64,000 bases of DNA. Origin: Hufsiella arboris. GTDB taxonomy: Bacteria; Bacteroidota; Bacteroidia; Sphingobacteriales; Sphingobacteriaceae. Made by a program: the position numbers and the translations under genes. The stretch lies in contig NZ_WVHT01000002.1 in the NCBI RefSeq assembly GCF_009834875.1, forward strand, positions 372,001 through 436,000. The letters run 5' to 3'. Shown here one piece after another: positions 35,650-44,364 of the stretch (positions are counted from its first letter, which is position 1; each line of letters starts with the position of its first letter). The notes below the pieces were generated by a model. It searched no databases. It saw nothing but the letters and a program-made list of their open reading frames with translations, and was not told the origin of the DNA.

Positions 35650-36145
35650 GAAGAGTTTGATTTGCCGCCATTTCCTATATAGTACTTTGGGTTTATCTAA
35701 AGTAGTATTCGCGCTAAGAAATTAAGTGGCAGTTAAGTGGATTGGTCAAAAACCGTTAAAGTGTGAAAAAATTGCAAATTTCATTCAAGATGAAACTCGC
35801 AAAAGAGGATTAACTAACGATACTTTGACCTTGACTATATGGCTGGCAATTCAGCAGTACTGGGGCTATCCAACTATCATCGTTTATAAACTCTGTGCAA
35901 AAAGACTATACTGTGACAGCGCTGTATGGCTTCCATGTTCTCATTACTGATAATTGGGTTTTGGGGCAAAAAATTATTTCCGAAATGGCACTTGCCAGTT
36001 TCTTTATTTGCGTTCGTTAACCTCACGGTTGATGACAAAAAATTTCTTTGTGCTCCGCATGGTGCTTGTCAATTTCCTGTTTCCAGGTTTTGAACTTTTG
36101 CTTTGTAATCCCGCGGCAATGGGGCGGCGGGTTAAAGCTTGAGTT
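35650..36145. other. AT-rich stretch without a supported gene
   Basis: Two short plus-strand frames (35726-35950 and 35954-36142) have no recognisable domain and composition like non-coding DNA. No att repeat, RNA gene or clear promoter was found. It lies just before the conjugation genes and could hold a boundary of the element. Confidence 0.5.
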
Positions 36146-36682
36146 ATGTTACGTGAGTTTAGCTGGCAGCAGTTCCTGGTTTCGGCTGTGGTTCTATCGC
36201 TGCTTTGGTATGGTGGTTTGATTGCTTTGTATTACCGCAGGGAACTGGCGGGTCTGCTGCGCAGCGGACGGTTTTTGCCGGACAGGCCGCCGCTGCGTTT
36301 GCCGGAACGGGAGAGAAGTGTTGCTTTAAAGAAAGAGGGATCTGCAGGAACGGCGGCGGTGCCTGAGGTGATGGGTAAGCCGAAATTGCCGGATGGGGTG
36401 AGCAGGGTGAGTGCTTCGGATCTTTGCTTTGTCTCGGAAGAAGAGCGGCGGGTGGATCAGCTGGGTTTGGTGGCGGATGTGCTGGAGGAGCTGAAGACTA
36501 TTTTCCGTACGATTTCGGACAGGGACGGGACGAAGCGGGATTTTATTAAATCGGCCGGTGAACTGAGCGAGCGGTATCCGGGGCTGGCTTCTCACCCTGC
36601 GATTGCTCATATCAACGGGTATGTGGCGGCGCATGCGCCTTTTCAACTGAACGCGGAGGAACTGGAGAATTTGTGGAACTAG
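36146..36682 (+). CDS. Membrane protein at the head of the conjugation operon
   Basis: The 178-residue protein has a single membrane helix near the N terminus (QQFLVSAVVLSLLWYGGLIALYY), a proline- and arginine-rich linker, then a helical cytoplasmic domain (VDQLGLVADVLEELKTIF). It is not recognised by family. The position before the traE-like pilin gene and the same codon style suggest a conjugation accessory protein, as often seen at this spot in Bacteroidetes elements. Confidence 0.6.
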   Translation: MLREFSWQQFLVSAVVLSLLWYGGLIALYYRRELAGLLRSGRFLPDRPPLRLPERERSVALKKEGSAGTAAVPEVMGKPKLPDGVSRVSASDLCFVSEEERRVDQLGLVADVLEELKTIFRTISDRDGTKRDFIKSAGELSERYPGLASHPAIAHINGYVAAHAPFQLNAEELENLWN

Positions 36683-36796
36683 GGTAGACGATGCAGGCAT
36701 GAATTACTGGTTTAGTCTTCCGTCCTTATTCTTTTTGTCCTTGTTCTTTATTCCTTAATCTGATTTATCTGATTTTTTAACATTAACGATTTTGTG

Positions 36797-37129
36797 ATGA
36801 AAGCTTTTTATAGCGGCTTTAGAGGCCGCCGAGCCACTGCTTTGCTGTTTTTGTGCCTGTTAGTTTGTGTGTGTGGCCTGCCGGTTTTAGCCCAGGACGG
36901 GAATGCAGGGATCCGTGAAGCGACCAATAAAGTGAAGGGTTACTTCGATACGGGTACGGACCTGATGTATGCGATCGGCGCTGTGGTGGGGATTATCGGC
37001 GCGGTCAAGGTGTTTAATAAATGGAACGCGGGGGAACCCGATACCAATAAGGTGGCGGCGGCTTGGTTCGGCAGCTGTATTTTCCTGGTGGTAGTAGCGA
37101 CGGTTCTGAAATCTTTTTTCGGTATTTAA
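36797..37129 (+). CDS. traE: TraE-like conjugation protein (DUF4134)
   Basis: The 110-residue protein has a signal sequence ending VLAQ and two hydrophobic helices after ATNKVKGYFDTGTDLMYAIG. NKWNAGEPDTNKVAAAWFG is the DUF4134 signature. In Bacteroidetes conjugative elements this small protein has a VirB2-like layout and is a candidate pilin. It ends 1 base before the traF-like gene. The ATG at 36797 is preferred to the GTG at 36794. Confidence 0.88.
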   Translation: MKAFYSGFRGRRATALLFLCLLVCVCGLPVLAQDGNAGIREATNKVKGYFDTGTDLMYAIGAVVGIIGAVKVFNKWNAGEPDTNKVAAAWFGSCIFLVVVATVLKSFFGI

Positions 37130-37130
37130 G

Positions 37131-37484
37131 ATGGCCTCGGTTTACAGGATCAATAAGGGCGTCGGCCGCCCGGTACTCTTCCAGGGTTTGAAGGGACAGT
37201 ATATTGCCTGGTTTTGCGCGGGTCTGGTGGGGCTGCTGGTTTGCTTTGCGGTCCTGTATGTGATGGATGTGCGTTTGTGGCTGCTGCTGCCATTAGTATT
37301 CGGCCTGGGGCTTGGGATTTTCCGGCTGGTGTTTTACCTGAACGGGCGTTTTGGTGAACACGGGCTGGAAAAACTGATGGCTGCCAGGCGGATGCCCGCT
37401 AGCCTGCGCTTTTCCGGGCGGCGTTTATTTACTGGCCTGCGGTATGCGGGATTTGCGGACCGGAGAATGCTTGAGCGGTTATGA
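37131..37484 (+). CDS. traF: TraF-like conjugation protein (DUF4133)
   Basis: The 117-residue protein starts VYRINKGVGRPVLFQGLKGQ, has two membrane helices in the middle and a basic C terminus (LMAARRMPASLRFSGRR). This is the DUF4133 family, a VirB3-like inner-membrane component that usually stands between the pilin-like gene and the TraG ATPase, as here. Confidence 0.88.
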   Translation: MASVYRINKGVGRPVLFQGLKGQYIAWFCAGLVGLLVCFAVLYVMDVRLWLLLPLVFGLGLGIFRLVFYLNGRFGEHGLEKLMAARRMPASLRFSGRRLFTGLRYAGFADRRMLERL

Positions 37485-37558
37485 CCGTTCGTTTCAGAGC
37501 GGCGATCGAAGACGGATCTTCATTGTACTAACTACTTTTTACTTACTACTCATTAGCG

Positions 37559-40039
37559 ATGGATATTTCAAAGATTTTTCCGGTGTATAAGGTGGAGCAG
37601 GACTGTATGATTTCCGGGCAGGGAGATTTGACGGTGGGTTACGAGCTTGAGCTTCCTGAGATCTTTACGCTTTCGGAAAGCGAGTACGAGGCTTTTCATC
37701 AGGCCTGGGTGAGGGCGCTGAAGGTCTTGCCTGATCATTCGGTGTTTCATAAGCAGGACTGGTTTACTGGAGGGGCTTTCCAGGGGGATTTTGAAAGTAC
37801 AGCGGCGGCCGGGACAGATTCAGGGGCTGCTTTTCTTTCCCATTCCAGTGAGCGGTTCTTTCACGAGCGCCCTTTCCTGGAGCATCGCTGTTATGTGTTT
37901 CTGACGCGGAAGCCTGCCGGGCGGCGGCTTTCTTCCTCGGGATACAGCAATGTGTTGCGGCGCTCGCTGGTGCCTGCTCCGGCACTTAACAGGGTATTTG
38001 CCGGGGAGTTCCTGGACCGGGCGGAGCAGTTCGTGCAAATAATGGAGGACAGTGGTTTTGTGCGGATGAAGCGGCTGGATGACGAGGGGCTGGCCGGTAA
38101 TGCGGTTTCGGCGGGGGTACTGGAACGGTATTGTTTTCTGATCCCGCCGGGCCGGATGCCGGTAATTTCGGATGTGGGCTTGAAGGATGGTTTACGTGTG
38201 GGTGATAAGGAATGCCGCTTGTTTACGCTTTGCGAGCCGGACAGCCTGCCCGGGCTTTGCGGCAGCCGGGCGAATTACGATAAATACAGTTCCGACCGGG
38301 TGAAGTTTTCTGTCGGTTTTGCCAGCCCGCTGGGCGGGCTGCTGAACTGCGATCATATTTATAACCAGTACGTGTTCCTGGATGATCCGGCTGCGACGCT
38401 GAAACGGCTGGAAACAAGGAAGCTGCGTTTGCAGTCGCTTTCGGCTTATTCACGGGAGAATGCGGTGAGCCGCGAGGCGGTGAACGATTACCTGAATGAG
38501 GCGGTGGCGGGACAGCGGATGCCGGTGAAGGCGCACTTCAATGTGCTGTGCTGGTCGGAGGATCCGGCTAGGCTGCGGGAAGTAAAAAACCTGGTGTCTT
38601 CGGCCTGCTCGCAGCTTGACGCGGTGGCCAAGGTGGAAACGGACGGGCAGGCGCAGATCTGGTTCGCCGGGCTGCCCGGTAACGAGGCGGATTTTCCGAT
38701 GAACGATACCTTCGATACGTTCGCTGAGCAGGCTTGCTGTTTTCTGAACCTGGAGTCATCGTACCGCAGTTCAGTTTCAGCTTTCGGTATTCGTCTGGGC
38801 GACCGTTTATCGGGTAAACCGGTGCTGGTGGATCTGTCGGACGAGCCCATGCGCCTGGGTTATACCACCAACCGCAATAAGTTTATCCTGGGACCGAGCG
38901 GCAGCGGTAAATCTTTTTTTACCAATCATATGGTGCGCTCTTATTACCAGCAGGGCAGTCATGTGCTGCTGGTGGATGTGGGTCACAGTTACCGGGGATT
39001 GTGCGAGCTGGCCGGAGGGTATTATTTTACGTACAGTGAGGCGGATCCGGTGAGATTTAATCCGTTTTACCTGGCTGAAGGGGATGTGCTGGATACGGAA
39101 AAGCGGGAAAGCATTAAGACGCTGCTGCTGGCTTTGTGGAAGAAGGATGACGAGTCGTTCCGCCGTTCGGAATATGTGGCCCTGTCGGCGGCGCTGACGC
39201 TGTATTATGAGTTTCTTTCCGGGCGCCCGGATATCTTTCCCTGCTTTAATACTTTCTACGAGTTCCTGATGGCGGAATACAGCCAGGTGCTGGCAGATGG
39301 CAAGGTAAAGGAGAAGGACTTCGATATCGGTAACTTTCTGTATGTGCTGAATCCCTTTTACCGCGGCGGGGAGTTCGATTACCTGCTCAACGCGCGGGAG
39401 AACCTTGACTTGCTGCATAAGCGGCTGATCGTTTTTGAACTGGACGCGATCAAGGATCACCCGATCCTGTTCCCGGCGGTGACGCTGATTATCATGGAGG
39501 TGTTTATCGCCAAGATGCGCAAGCTGCCGGGCGTTCGTAAGATGATCCTGATCGAGGAGTGCTGGAAGGCGATCGCCCGTGAAGGGATGGCCGAGTACAT
39601 CCGATACTTGTTTAAAACGGTCCGCAAGTTTTTCGGGGAAGCGGTGGTGGTTACCCAGGAGGTGGAGGATGTTATCTCTTCACCGGTGGTTAAACAGGCG
39701 ATTATCAGCAACTCTGACTGCAAGATCCTGCTGGATCAGCGAAAGTACCAGAATAAGTTCAGCCAGATCCAGGAATTGCTGGGGCTGACGGATAAGGAGA
39801 AGGCGCAGATCCTTTCCATGAACCGGGCGAACGATCCAGGGCGGCGCTATAAGGAGGTTTTTATCTCGCTGGGAGGGCAGTTGAGCAAGGTTTACCGGAC
39901 GGAAGTCTCGGAGGAGGAATACCTGGCTTATACGACCGAGGAGAGCGAGAAGCTGCGGGTGGCTGAATATGCGGCCAGGTATGGCAGTATGGCTAGGGGC
40001 ATTGCCGCGCTGGCTGCGGAGATGCGTTCTAAAACTTAG
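37559..40039 (+). CDS. traG: TraG-family conjugation ATPase (VirB4-like)
   Basis: The 826-residue protein has Walker A (GPSGSGKS) at about residues 445-452 and Walker B MILIEECWKAIA around 661-672. The N-terminal half is the TraG/VirB4 domain with HRCYVFLTRK, and the C terminus contains KILLDQRKYQNKF, typical of Bacteroidetes TraG. It energises assembly of the mating channel. It is full length by family standard. No VirD4-type coupling protein is present in the window. Confidence 0.93.
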   Translation: MDISKIFPVYKVEQDCMISGQGDLTVGYELELPEIFTLSESEYEAFHQAWVRALKVLPDHSVFHKQDWFTGGAFQGDFESTAAAGTDSGAAFLSHSSERFFHERPFLEHRCYVFLTRKPAGRRLSSSGYSNVLRRSLVPAPALNRVFAGEFLDRAEQFVQIMEDSGFVRMKRLDDEGLAGNAVSAGVLERYCFLIPPGRMPVISDVGLKDGLRVGDKECRLFTLCEPDSLPGLCGSRANYDKYSSDRVKFSVGFASPLGGLLNCDHIYNQYVFLDDPAATLKRLETRKLRLQSLSAYSRENAVSREAVNDYLNEAVAGQRMPVKAHFNVLCWSEDPARLREVKNLVSSACSQLDAVAKVETDGQAQIWFAGLPGNEADFPMNDTFDTFAEQACCFLNLESSYRSSVSAFGIRLGDRLSGKPVLVDLSDEPMRLGYTTNRNKFILGPSGSGKSFFTNHMVRSYYQQGSHVLLVDVGHSYRGLCELAGGYYFTYSEADPVRFNPFYLAEGDVLDTEKRESIKTLLLALWKKDDESFRRSEYVALSAALTLYYEFLSGRPDIFPCFNTFYEFLMAEYSQVLADGKVKEKDFDIGNFLYVLNPFYRGGEFDYLLNARENLDLLHKRLIVFELDAIKDHPILFPAVTLIIMEVFIAKMRKLPGVRKMILIEECWKAIAREGMAEYIRYLFKTVRKFFGEAVVVTQEVEDVISSPVVKQAIISNSDCKILLDQRKYQNKFSQIQELLGLTDKEKAQILSMNRANDPGRRYKEVFISLGGQLSKVYRTEVSEEEYLAYTTEESEKLRVAEYAARYGSMARGIAALAAEMRSKT

Positions 40040-40127
40040 TTGTTTAGGTAGTTCGGCTTGCCCCGGGGTATGGGTTGACGGGCTTAGAAAATTGTGAGGT
40101 ATGTTTTTAAAAGAGTTACGAAGGGTA

Positions 40128-40811
40128 ATGAAAAAGTATATGGTGATCCTGCCGCTGAGCACGATGACGGTGTTTGTGGCGCTGCCAAAGGGCGCGAGCG
40201 CACAGCTGGCTATCGCAGAGGTGATCAAAGCGGGGGTAAAAAAGGTGATCAAGGCGGTGGACCTGAAGGTTCAGCGCCTGCAGAACGAGACGCTCTGGCT
40301 GCAGAATGCGCAGAAAGTGCTGGAAAACCAGCTGTCAAGGCTTAAGCTGGGGGAGATCGCGGACTGGACGGAGCGGCAGCGGGATTTATACGGGAAGTAT
40401 TACCAGGAGCTGTGGAAGGTTAAATCGCTGATCACTTACTATAAACGGATCCGCGAGCTGACGGATAAGCAGCTGGCGATCGTTTCGGAATACCGGCGCG
40501 TTTGGGAGGTATTGCAGGCGGACGGGCATTTTTCGGCCTCCGAAGTGGAGACGATGGGAAAGGTGTATGCGGGAATGCTGGAGGAAAGCGTAAAGAACCT
40601 GGACCGTATCCTGGCTGTGGTGAATTCTTTTAAAACGCAGATGAGTGATGCTGCGCGGCTGGAAATGATCTCGTCTGCGGCAAATGCGATGGATGAGATT
40701 TATGCGGGGCTGCGCCGGTTTAACTCGCAGAATGCGCTGCTGAGTGTGCAGCGGGCCGGTTCGCTGGAGGAGGTTAAGCGTGTAAAAGAGTTGTATGGAA
40801 TCGCGGAGTAA
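40128..40811 (+). CDS. TraI-like conjugation protein (DUF4141 type)
   Basis: The protein has about 227 residues from the ATG at 40128, giving a signal peptide ending ASAQ. The frame is open from 40101. It is a helical periplasmic protein (RLQNETLWLQNAQKVLENQL, then LGEIADWTERQRDLYGKYYQ), the family that follows traG in Bacteroidetes elements and is often auto-annotated as TerB-like. It overlaps the next gene by 17 bases. The next two genes look like paralogues. Confidence 0.75.
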   Translation: MKKYMVILPLSTMTVFVALPKGASAQLAIAEVIKAGVKKVIKAVDLKVQRLQNETLWLQNAQKVLENQLSRLKLGEIADWTERQRDLYGKYYQELWKVKSLITYYKRIRELTDKQLAIVSEYRRVWEVLQADGHFSASEVETMGKVYAGMLEESVKNLDRILAVVNSFKTQMSDAARLEMISSAANAMDEIYAGLRRFNSQNALLSVQRAGSLEEVKRVKELYGIAE

Positions 40812-41484
40812 AAGTTCAGATGTGCCTGAACAGATAGTTGGCATGCTGAGAGTTATGCTTCTGGCTTTTCTTTTTGTGGGATTTTGCGGTGCAGTTCGCG
40901 CGCAGACATGGGCAGAGTTTTTTAACCAGAAGAAGACGCAGAAGCAGTACCTGGTCAGACAGCTGGCGGCGCTGGAAATGTATGCGGGTTATGCGCGTAA
41001 GGGTTACGAGCTGGTTAGTGGCGGACTGGAGACAATCAAGGGAATCACCCGCGGTGAGTTGGGCCTGCACGAAGTGTTCTTTGGTTCCCTGTCTGCGGTA
41101 AGCCCGCTAGTTTCGGGTGACAGCCGGGTAGCGGGTGTGCTGAGGATGCAGCTGCTGATCTCCGCGCGCCTGACTTCGCTGGGCAGCTTAGGGGCTTTGC
41201 CGGCGGCGTATGAAGTTTATGGCAGGAAGGTGAGGGCGGATTTGCTTAAAGGTTGTGCAGAAGATCTTGTTGAATTGGCCGATGTACTTTCTCAGGGACG
41301 CCTGCAGCTCTCCGACGAGGAACGATTAAGGCGCCTGCAAATGCTGTACGCTTCTGTGGAAGAGCGATATGGTTTTTGCAATAGGTTTGTGTCGGCTGTG
41401 CAGGTGCTGGCAAAGCAGCGCTCGCAGGAAAAGGCGGAGACCGAACATTTGCGGGCTTTATTCGGGCAGGGTCTGGAGGAGTAG
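40795..41484 (+). CDS. TraI/TerB-like conjugation protein, paralogue 2
   Basis: The 229-residue protein has a signal segment ending AVRAQ. It shares with its neighbours a helical pattern: YARKGYELVSGGLETIKGI, ELGLHEVFFGSL, LSDEERLRRLQMLYASVEER. It looks more diverged than the third copy. Its ATG may lie inside the upstream gene, or at 40843, where MLRVMLLAF begins a normal signal peptide. It is part of the mating-channel operon, with no known precise role. Confidence 0.7.
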   Translation: MESRSKSSDVPEQIVGMLRVMLLAFLFVGFCGAVRAQTWAEFFNQKKTQKQYLVRQLAALEMYAGYARKGYELVSGGLETIKGITRGELGLHEVFFGSLSAVSPLVSGDSRVAGVLRMQLLISARLTSLGSLGALPAAYEVYGRKVRADLLKGCAEDLVELADVLSQGRLQLSDEERLRRLQMLYASVEERYGFCNRFVSAVQVLAKQRSQEKAETEHLRALFGQGLEE

Positions 41485-41529
41485 GTTTTGTTGATGGGTT
41501 TAATTAGGATACAGGTTTTAAACAGGTGA

Positions 41530-42183
41530 ATGATGAAGGGATTATGGAAGTGCCTGATCGTAGTTGCGTTGATTTTAAATGGCTTACTGTGGGGAGTTGG
41601 CAGGGCGAATGCCCAGTCGGCGGAAATTCAGCAATTGCTGCTGAACGTGGAAAAGCTGAGCCAGATGAAAAATATCCTGGAGGATATGAAAAAGGGTTAC
41701 CAGGTAGTGTCCTCGGGCTATAATGCGGTTCGGGATATTTCGCAGGGCAATTTTTCGCTGCATGAGGTATTCCTGGACGGCCTGATGCTGGTGAGCCCGG
41801 AAGTGAAAAAATATCGCCGGGTGGCTGATATCGCCCGGTCGCAAAAAGCGATTGTGCAGGAGTACCAGGCGGCGATGAAAGCGTTCAGGCTTTCGGCGGT
41901 GTTCGGTTCCGGGGAACTGTCTTATTTGTCATCGGTATACAGGCAGCTTTTTGAGGGAAGCCTGCGAAACCTCGATGAGCTGGCGATGGTGATCACTTCT
42001 TCTTCGCTGCGCATGAGCGATCAGGAACGGCTTAGCGCTGTCGACCGGATCTATGCGGAGACCTTGGACAGGCTGACGTTTTTGAGGCGGTTTAACAGGC
42101 AGGTGGAGGAACTGCGCCTGCAGCGGATCGCTGCGAACGCTGAGAACTCAGGCTTACGGAATGTGTTGGGTTTGTCTAAGTGA
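41530..42183 (+). CDS. TraI/TerB-like conjugation protein, paralogue 3
   Basis: The 217-residue protein has a signal peptide ending ANAQ, then QQLLLNVEKLSQMKNIL, KKGYQVVSSGYNAVRDIS, NFSLHEVFLDGLMLVSP and RMSDQERLSAVDRIYAE. This is the form usually annotated as a TerB-family tellurite resistance protein in Bacteroidetes conjugation operons. Tellurite resistance is not implied here. A second ATG follows at once (41533). Confidence 0.8.
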   Translation: MMKGLWKCLIVVALILNGLLWGVGRANAQSAEIQQLLLNVEKLSQMKNILEDMKKGYQVVSSGYNAVRDISQGNFSLHEVFLDGLMLVSPEVKKYRRVADIARSQKAIVQEYQAAMKAFRLSAVFGSGELSYLSSVYRQLFEGSLRNLDELAMVITSSSLRMSDQERLSAVDRIYAETLDRLTFLRRFNRQVEELRLQRIAANAENSGLRNVLGLSK

Positions 42184-42262
42184 TTATTCTTAACTGTTAG
42201 TAGATCAATATTTTATTGCTAGCATAATCCGGGCGAATGATCGGCCGGTTAACAGGATTGTT

Positions 42263-43462
42263 ATGAAAAGGAGTTGGTTTATTTTGATAATGCCGGTATT
42301 GCTGTTTTTGCCGGGAAGCCTGTTTGCCCAGGGCGGTGTTGCGGCGAGCCTTACGGGTATGCAGCCGGTACTTGACCGGGTGTACGGGGAAATGATCCCG
42401 CTATGCTCGCAGCTGATCGGGGTGGCGCGGGGGATTGCAGGATTCGGCGCGCTGTGGTATATCGCGGCAAGGGTATGGCGGCATTTGTCAGCGGCTGAAC
42501 CGGTGGATTTTTATCCGCTGCTGCGGCCTTTTGCGCTGGGACTTGCCATCGTGTTTTTTCCAGGTGTTATCGCCCTGCTGAACGGGGCGCTGCAGCCGAC
42601 GGTCAGCGCAACGGCGGCGATGGTGAGCGGGAGCAACCGTACGATCGCTGCGCTGCTGAAGAAGAAGGAGGAAGCGGTGAAAAACAGTCTGGATTACCAG
42701 TTATATGTGGGTGATGACGGCATGGGCGACAGCGATAAGTGGTATAAGTACCTGCACCCGGATGATCCGGGCCGCAAGGATGAGGGCATGCTGGACGGAC
42801 TGGGAAACGACCTGCGTTTCTGGATGGAAAAGCAGTCGTATAATTTCCGGAACTCGATCAAGCAGTGGATGAGCCAGGTACTGGAAGTGCTCTATGCGGC
42901 AGCCGGTCTGTGCATCAATACGCTTCGGACGTTTTTCCTGGTGGTGCTTGCGATACTGGGGCCGCTGGTGCTGGGGTTTTCAGTGTACGACGGATTTCAG
43001 AATACGCTGACGGTCTGGCTGGCGCGTTATGTAAATATCTTTTTATGGCTGCCTATCGCCAATATCTTCGGCAGTATCCTGGGTAAGATACAGGAGAATA
43101 TGCTGCGGCTGGATCTCTCGCAGATCAGCGAGCAGGGGGATACGTTTTTCAGCGCGACGGATACGGCTTACCTGATTTTTTTGGTAATGGGGATCGTGGG
43201 TTATTGCTCGGTGCCGAATGTGGCCAATTATGTGGTTCATGCCGGGGGCGGTAATTCGATCCTGGTGAAAATGACCGCGCTGGCTGCGGGTACCGCCTCG
43301 GCCGGGGTGGCCGGCGGTTCCGCAGCAGCGGGTATGGCAGCTGATGCGCTGGGTAATGCCGATCGTTTCATGGTTCAGGGGTTTCAGGGCCGGGCTGATG
43401 GCGACTATTTTCCGGACGGGGCGGCATCTGTCTATCAGCGGGAGCGTCTTAAGGGGGATTGA
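42263..43462 (+). CDS. traJ: Conjugative element protein TraJ
   Basis: The 399-residue protein has a signal peptide ending SLFAQ, then several membrane helices: ARGIAGFGALWYIAARVWRH, FALGLAIVFFPGVIALLN, TFFLVVLAILGPLVLGFSVY and LIFLVMGIVGYCSVP. The VARxxxGxGALxYI and FPGV patterns are typical of TraJ, a VirB6-like inner-membrane channel part. The C terminus is Ala/Gly rich. The gene ends 52 bases before traK. Confidence 0.88.
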   Translation: MKRSWFILIMPVLLFLPGSLFAQGGVAASLTGMQPVLDRVYGEMIPLCSQLIGVARGIAGFGALWYIAARVWRHLSAAEPVDFYPLLRPFALGLAIVFFPGVIALLNGALQPTVSATAAMVSGSNRTIAALLKKKEEAVKNSLDYQLYVGDDGMGDSDKWYKYLHPDDPGRKDEGMLDGLGNDLRFWMEKQSYNFRNSIKQWMSQVLEVLYAAAGLCINTLRTFFLVVLAILGPLVLGFSVYDGFQNTLTVWLARYVNIFLWLPIANIFGSILGKIQENMLRLDLSQISEQGDTFFSATDTAYLIFLVMGIVGYCSVPNVANYVVHAGGGNSILVKMTALAAGTASAGVAGGSAAAGMAADALGNADRFMVQGFQGRADGDYFPDGAASVYQRERLKGD

Positions 43463-43514
43463 CATCGCTTTAGCGGCGGGTGGTTTTTTTCAGGTCTTTT
43501 TAATTCTAAACGAT

Positions 43515-44129
43515 ATGTTTTCTCAGTTACGGAATATCGAGTCGGCTTTTAAGCTGGTTCGGGGATTTTGCGTGGTATTTATGTGTTGCTGCCTGCTCCT
43601 GTCCGGGTGGGTGTGCTGGAAGTCTTTTGAGGCGGTGCGTCTGGCGGAGGGAAAGGTGTATGTGCTTGCCGGCGGCGCGGCAATAGAAGCTTTGGCTTCC
43701 TCGCGCGGGGATAACCTGGCAGTGGAGGCGCGTGATCATGTGCGCCGGTTTCATGAGGCTTTCTTTTCTCTTGACCCGGACAATGAGGTCATCAGCCGGC
43801 ATATCGCCTCAGCGCTGAACCTTGCTGATGTGACGGCTAAACGGGCCTATGACAATTTGCGGGAACAGGGCTTTTATGCGGGGCTGATAGCAGGAAATAT
43901 TTCTGTGCGGATTTCGGTGGACAGCATTGCCCTGGACACGCTGGCGGTGCCGCTGTCCTTTACCTGCTTTGCGCGTGAAACCCTGGTGCGAAGCAGCTCC
44001 ACGGTGCAGCGGCGACTGGTGACTTCCGGTTACCTCCGGCAGGTGAGCCGGAGCGACCAGAATCCGCACGGGTTTTTAATTGAACGCTGGCAGGTACTGG
44101 AAAATAGAGACTTACCTGCCGGCAGATGA
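43515..44129 (+). CDS. traK: Conjugative element protein TraK
   Basis: The protein has about 204 residues from the ATG at 43515, where the family's MFSQLRNIESAFK start is seen. The longer frame from 43344 overlaps traJ. One membrane helix follows (FCVVFMCCCLLLSGWVCW), then the periplasmic VirB8-like domain with RDHVRRFHEAFFSLDPD. TraK is a VirB8-type assembly factor. Its stop overlaps the TraL-like start by 4 bases. Confidence 0.88.
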   Translation: MFSQLRNIESAFKLVRGFCVVFMCCCLLLSGWVCWKSFEAVRLAEGKVYVLAGGAAIEALASSRGDNLAVEARDHVRRFHEAFFSLDPDNEVISRHIASALNLADVTAKRAYDNLREQGFYAGLIAGNISVRISVDSIALDTLAVPLSFTCFARETLVRSSSTVQRRLVTSGYLRQVSRSDQNPHGFLIERWQVLENRDLPAGR

Positions 44130-44353
44130 AGCGGATGGACAGGTTAAATGGTAGCAGGAAAGATGGCAGGCTGGCTGTGTTTGCAGGTTGCTTTGTGCGC
44201 TGGATGGATGGTCTTTCCCGGCGGCTGGCAGGCTGGCTGAATGACCGGACGAGTAGCTGGCCGCCGGGACGCTGGAAGCTTGTACTTGGAGTGTTCCTGG
44301 TAAGCGGTGTGTGCTGGTGCCTGTATATGGTGTTTGGTGGATTTTTAAATTAA
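44126..44353 (+). CDS. Small TraL-like membrane protein
   Basis: The 75-residue protein has a basic N-terminal half (KRMDRLNGSRKDGR) and one C-terminal membrane helix (LVLGVFLVSGVCWCLYMVFG). The position between traK and traM and the size match TraL of Bacteroidetes elements. It overlaps traK by 4 bases and ends 11 bases before traM. Confidence 0.65.
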   Translation: MKRMDRLNGSRKDGRLAVFAGCFVRWMDGLSRRLAGWLNDRTSSWPPGRWKLVLGVFLVSGVCWCLYMVFGGFLN

Positions 44354-44364
44354 TCGGTGATTTT

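Noticed and set aside
35726-36142. Two short plus-strand frames before the tra genes
   Set aside because: No recognisable domain and no sign of coding bias.
41530-42183. Tellurite resistance
   Set aside because: The TerB-type label is a common automatic name for this conjugation protein; no ter operon is present.
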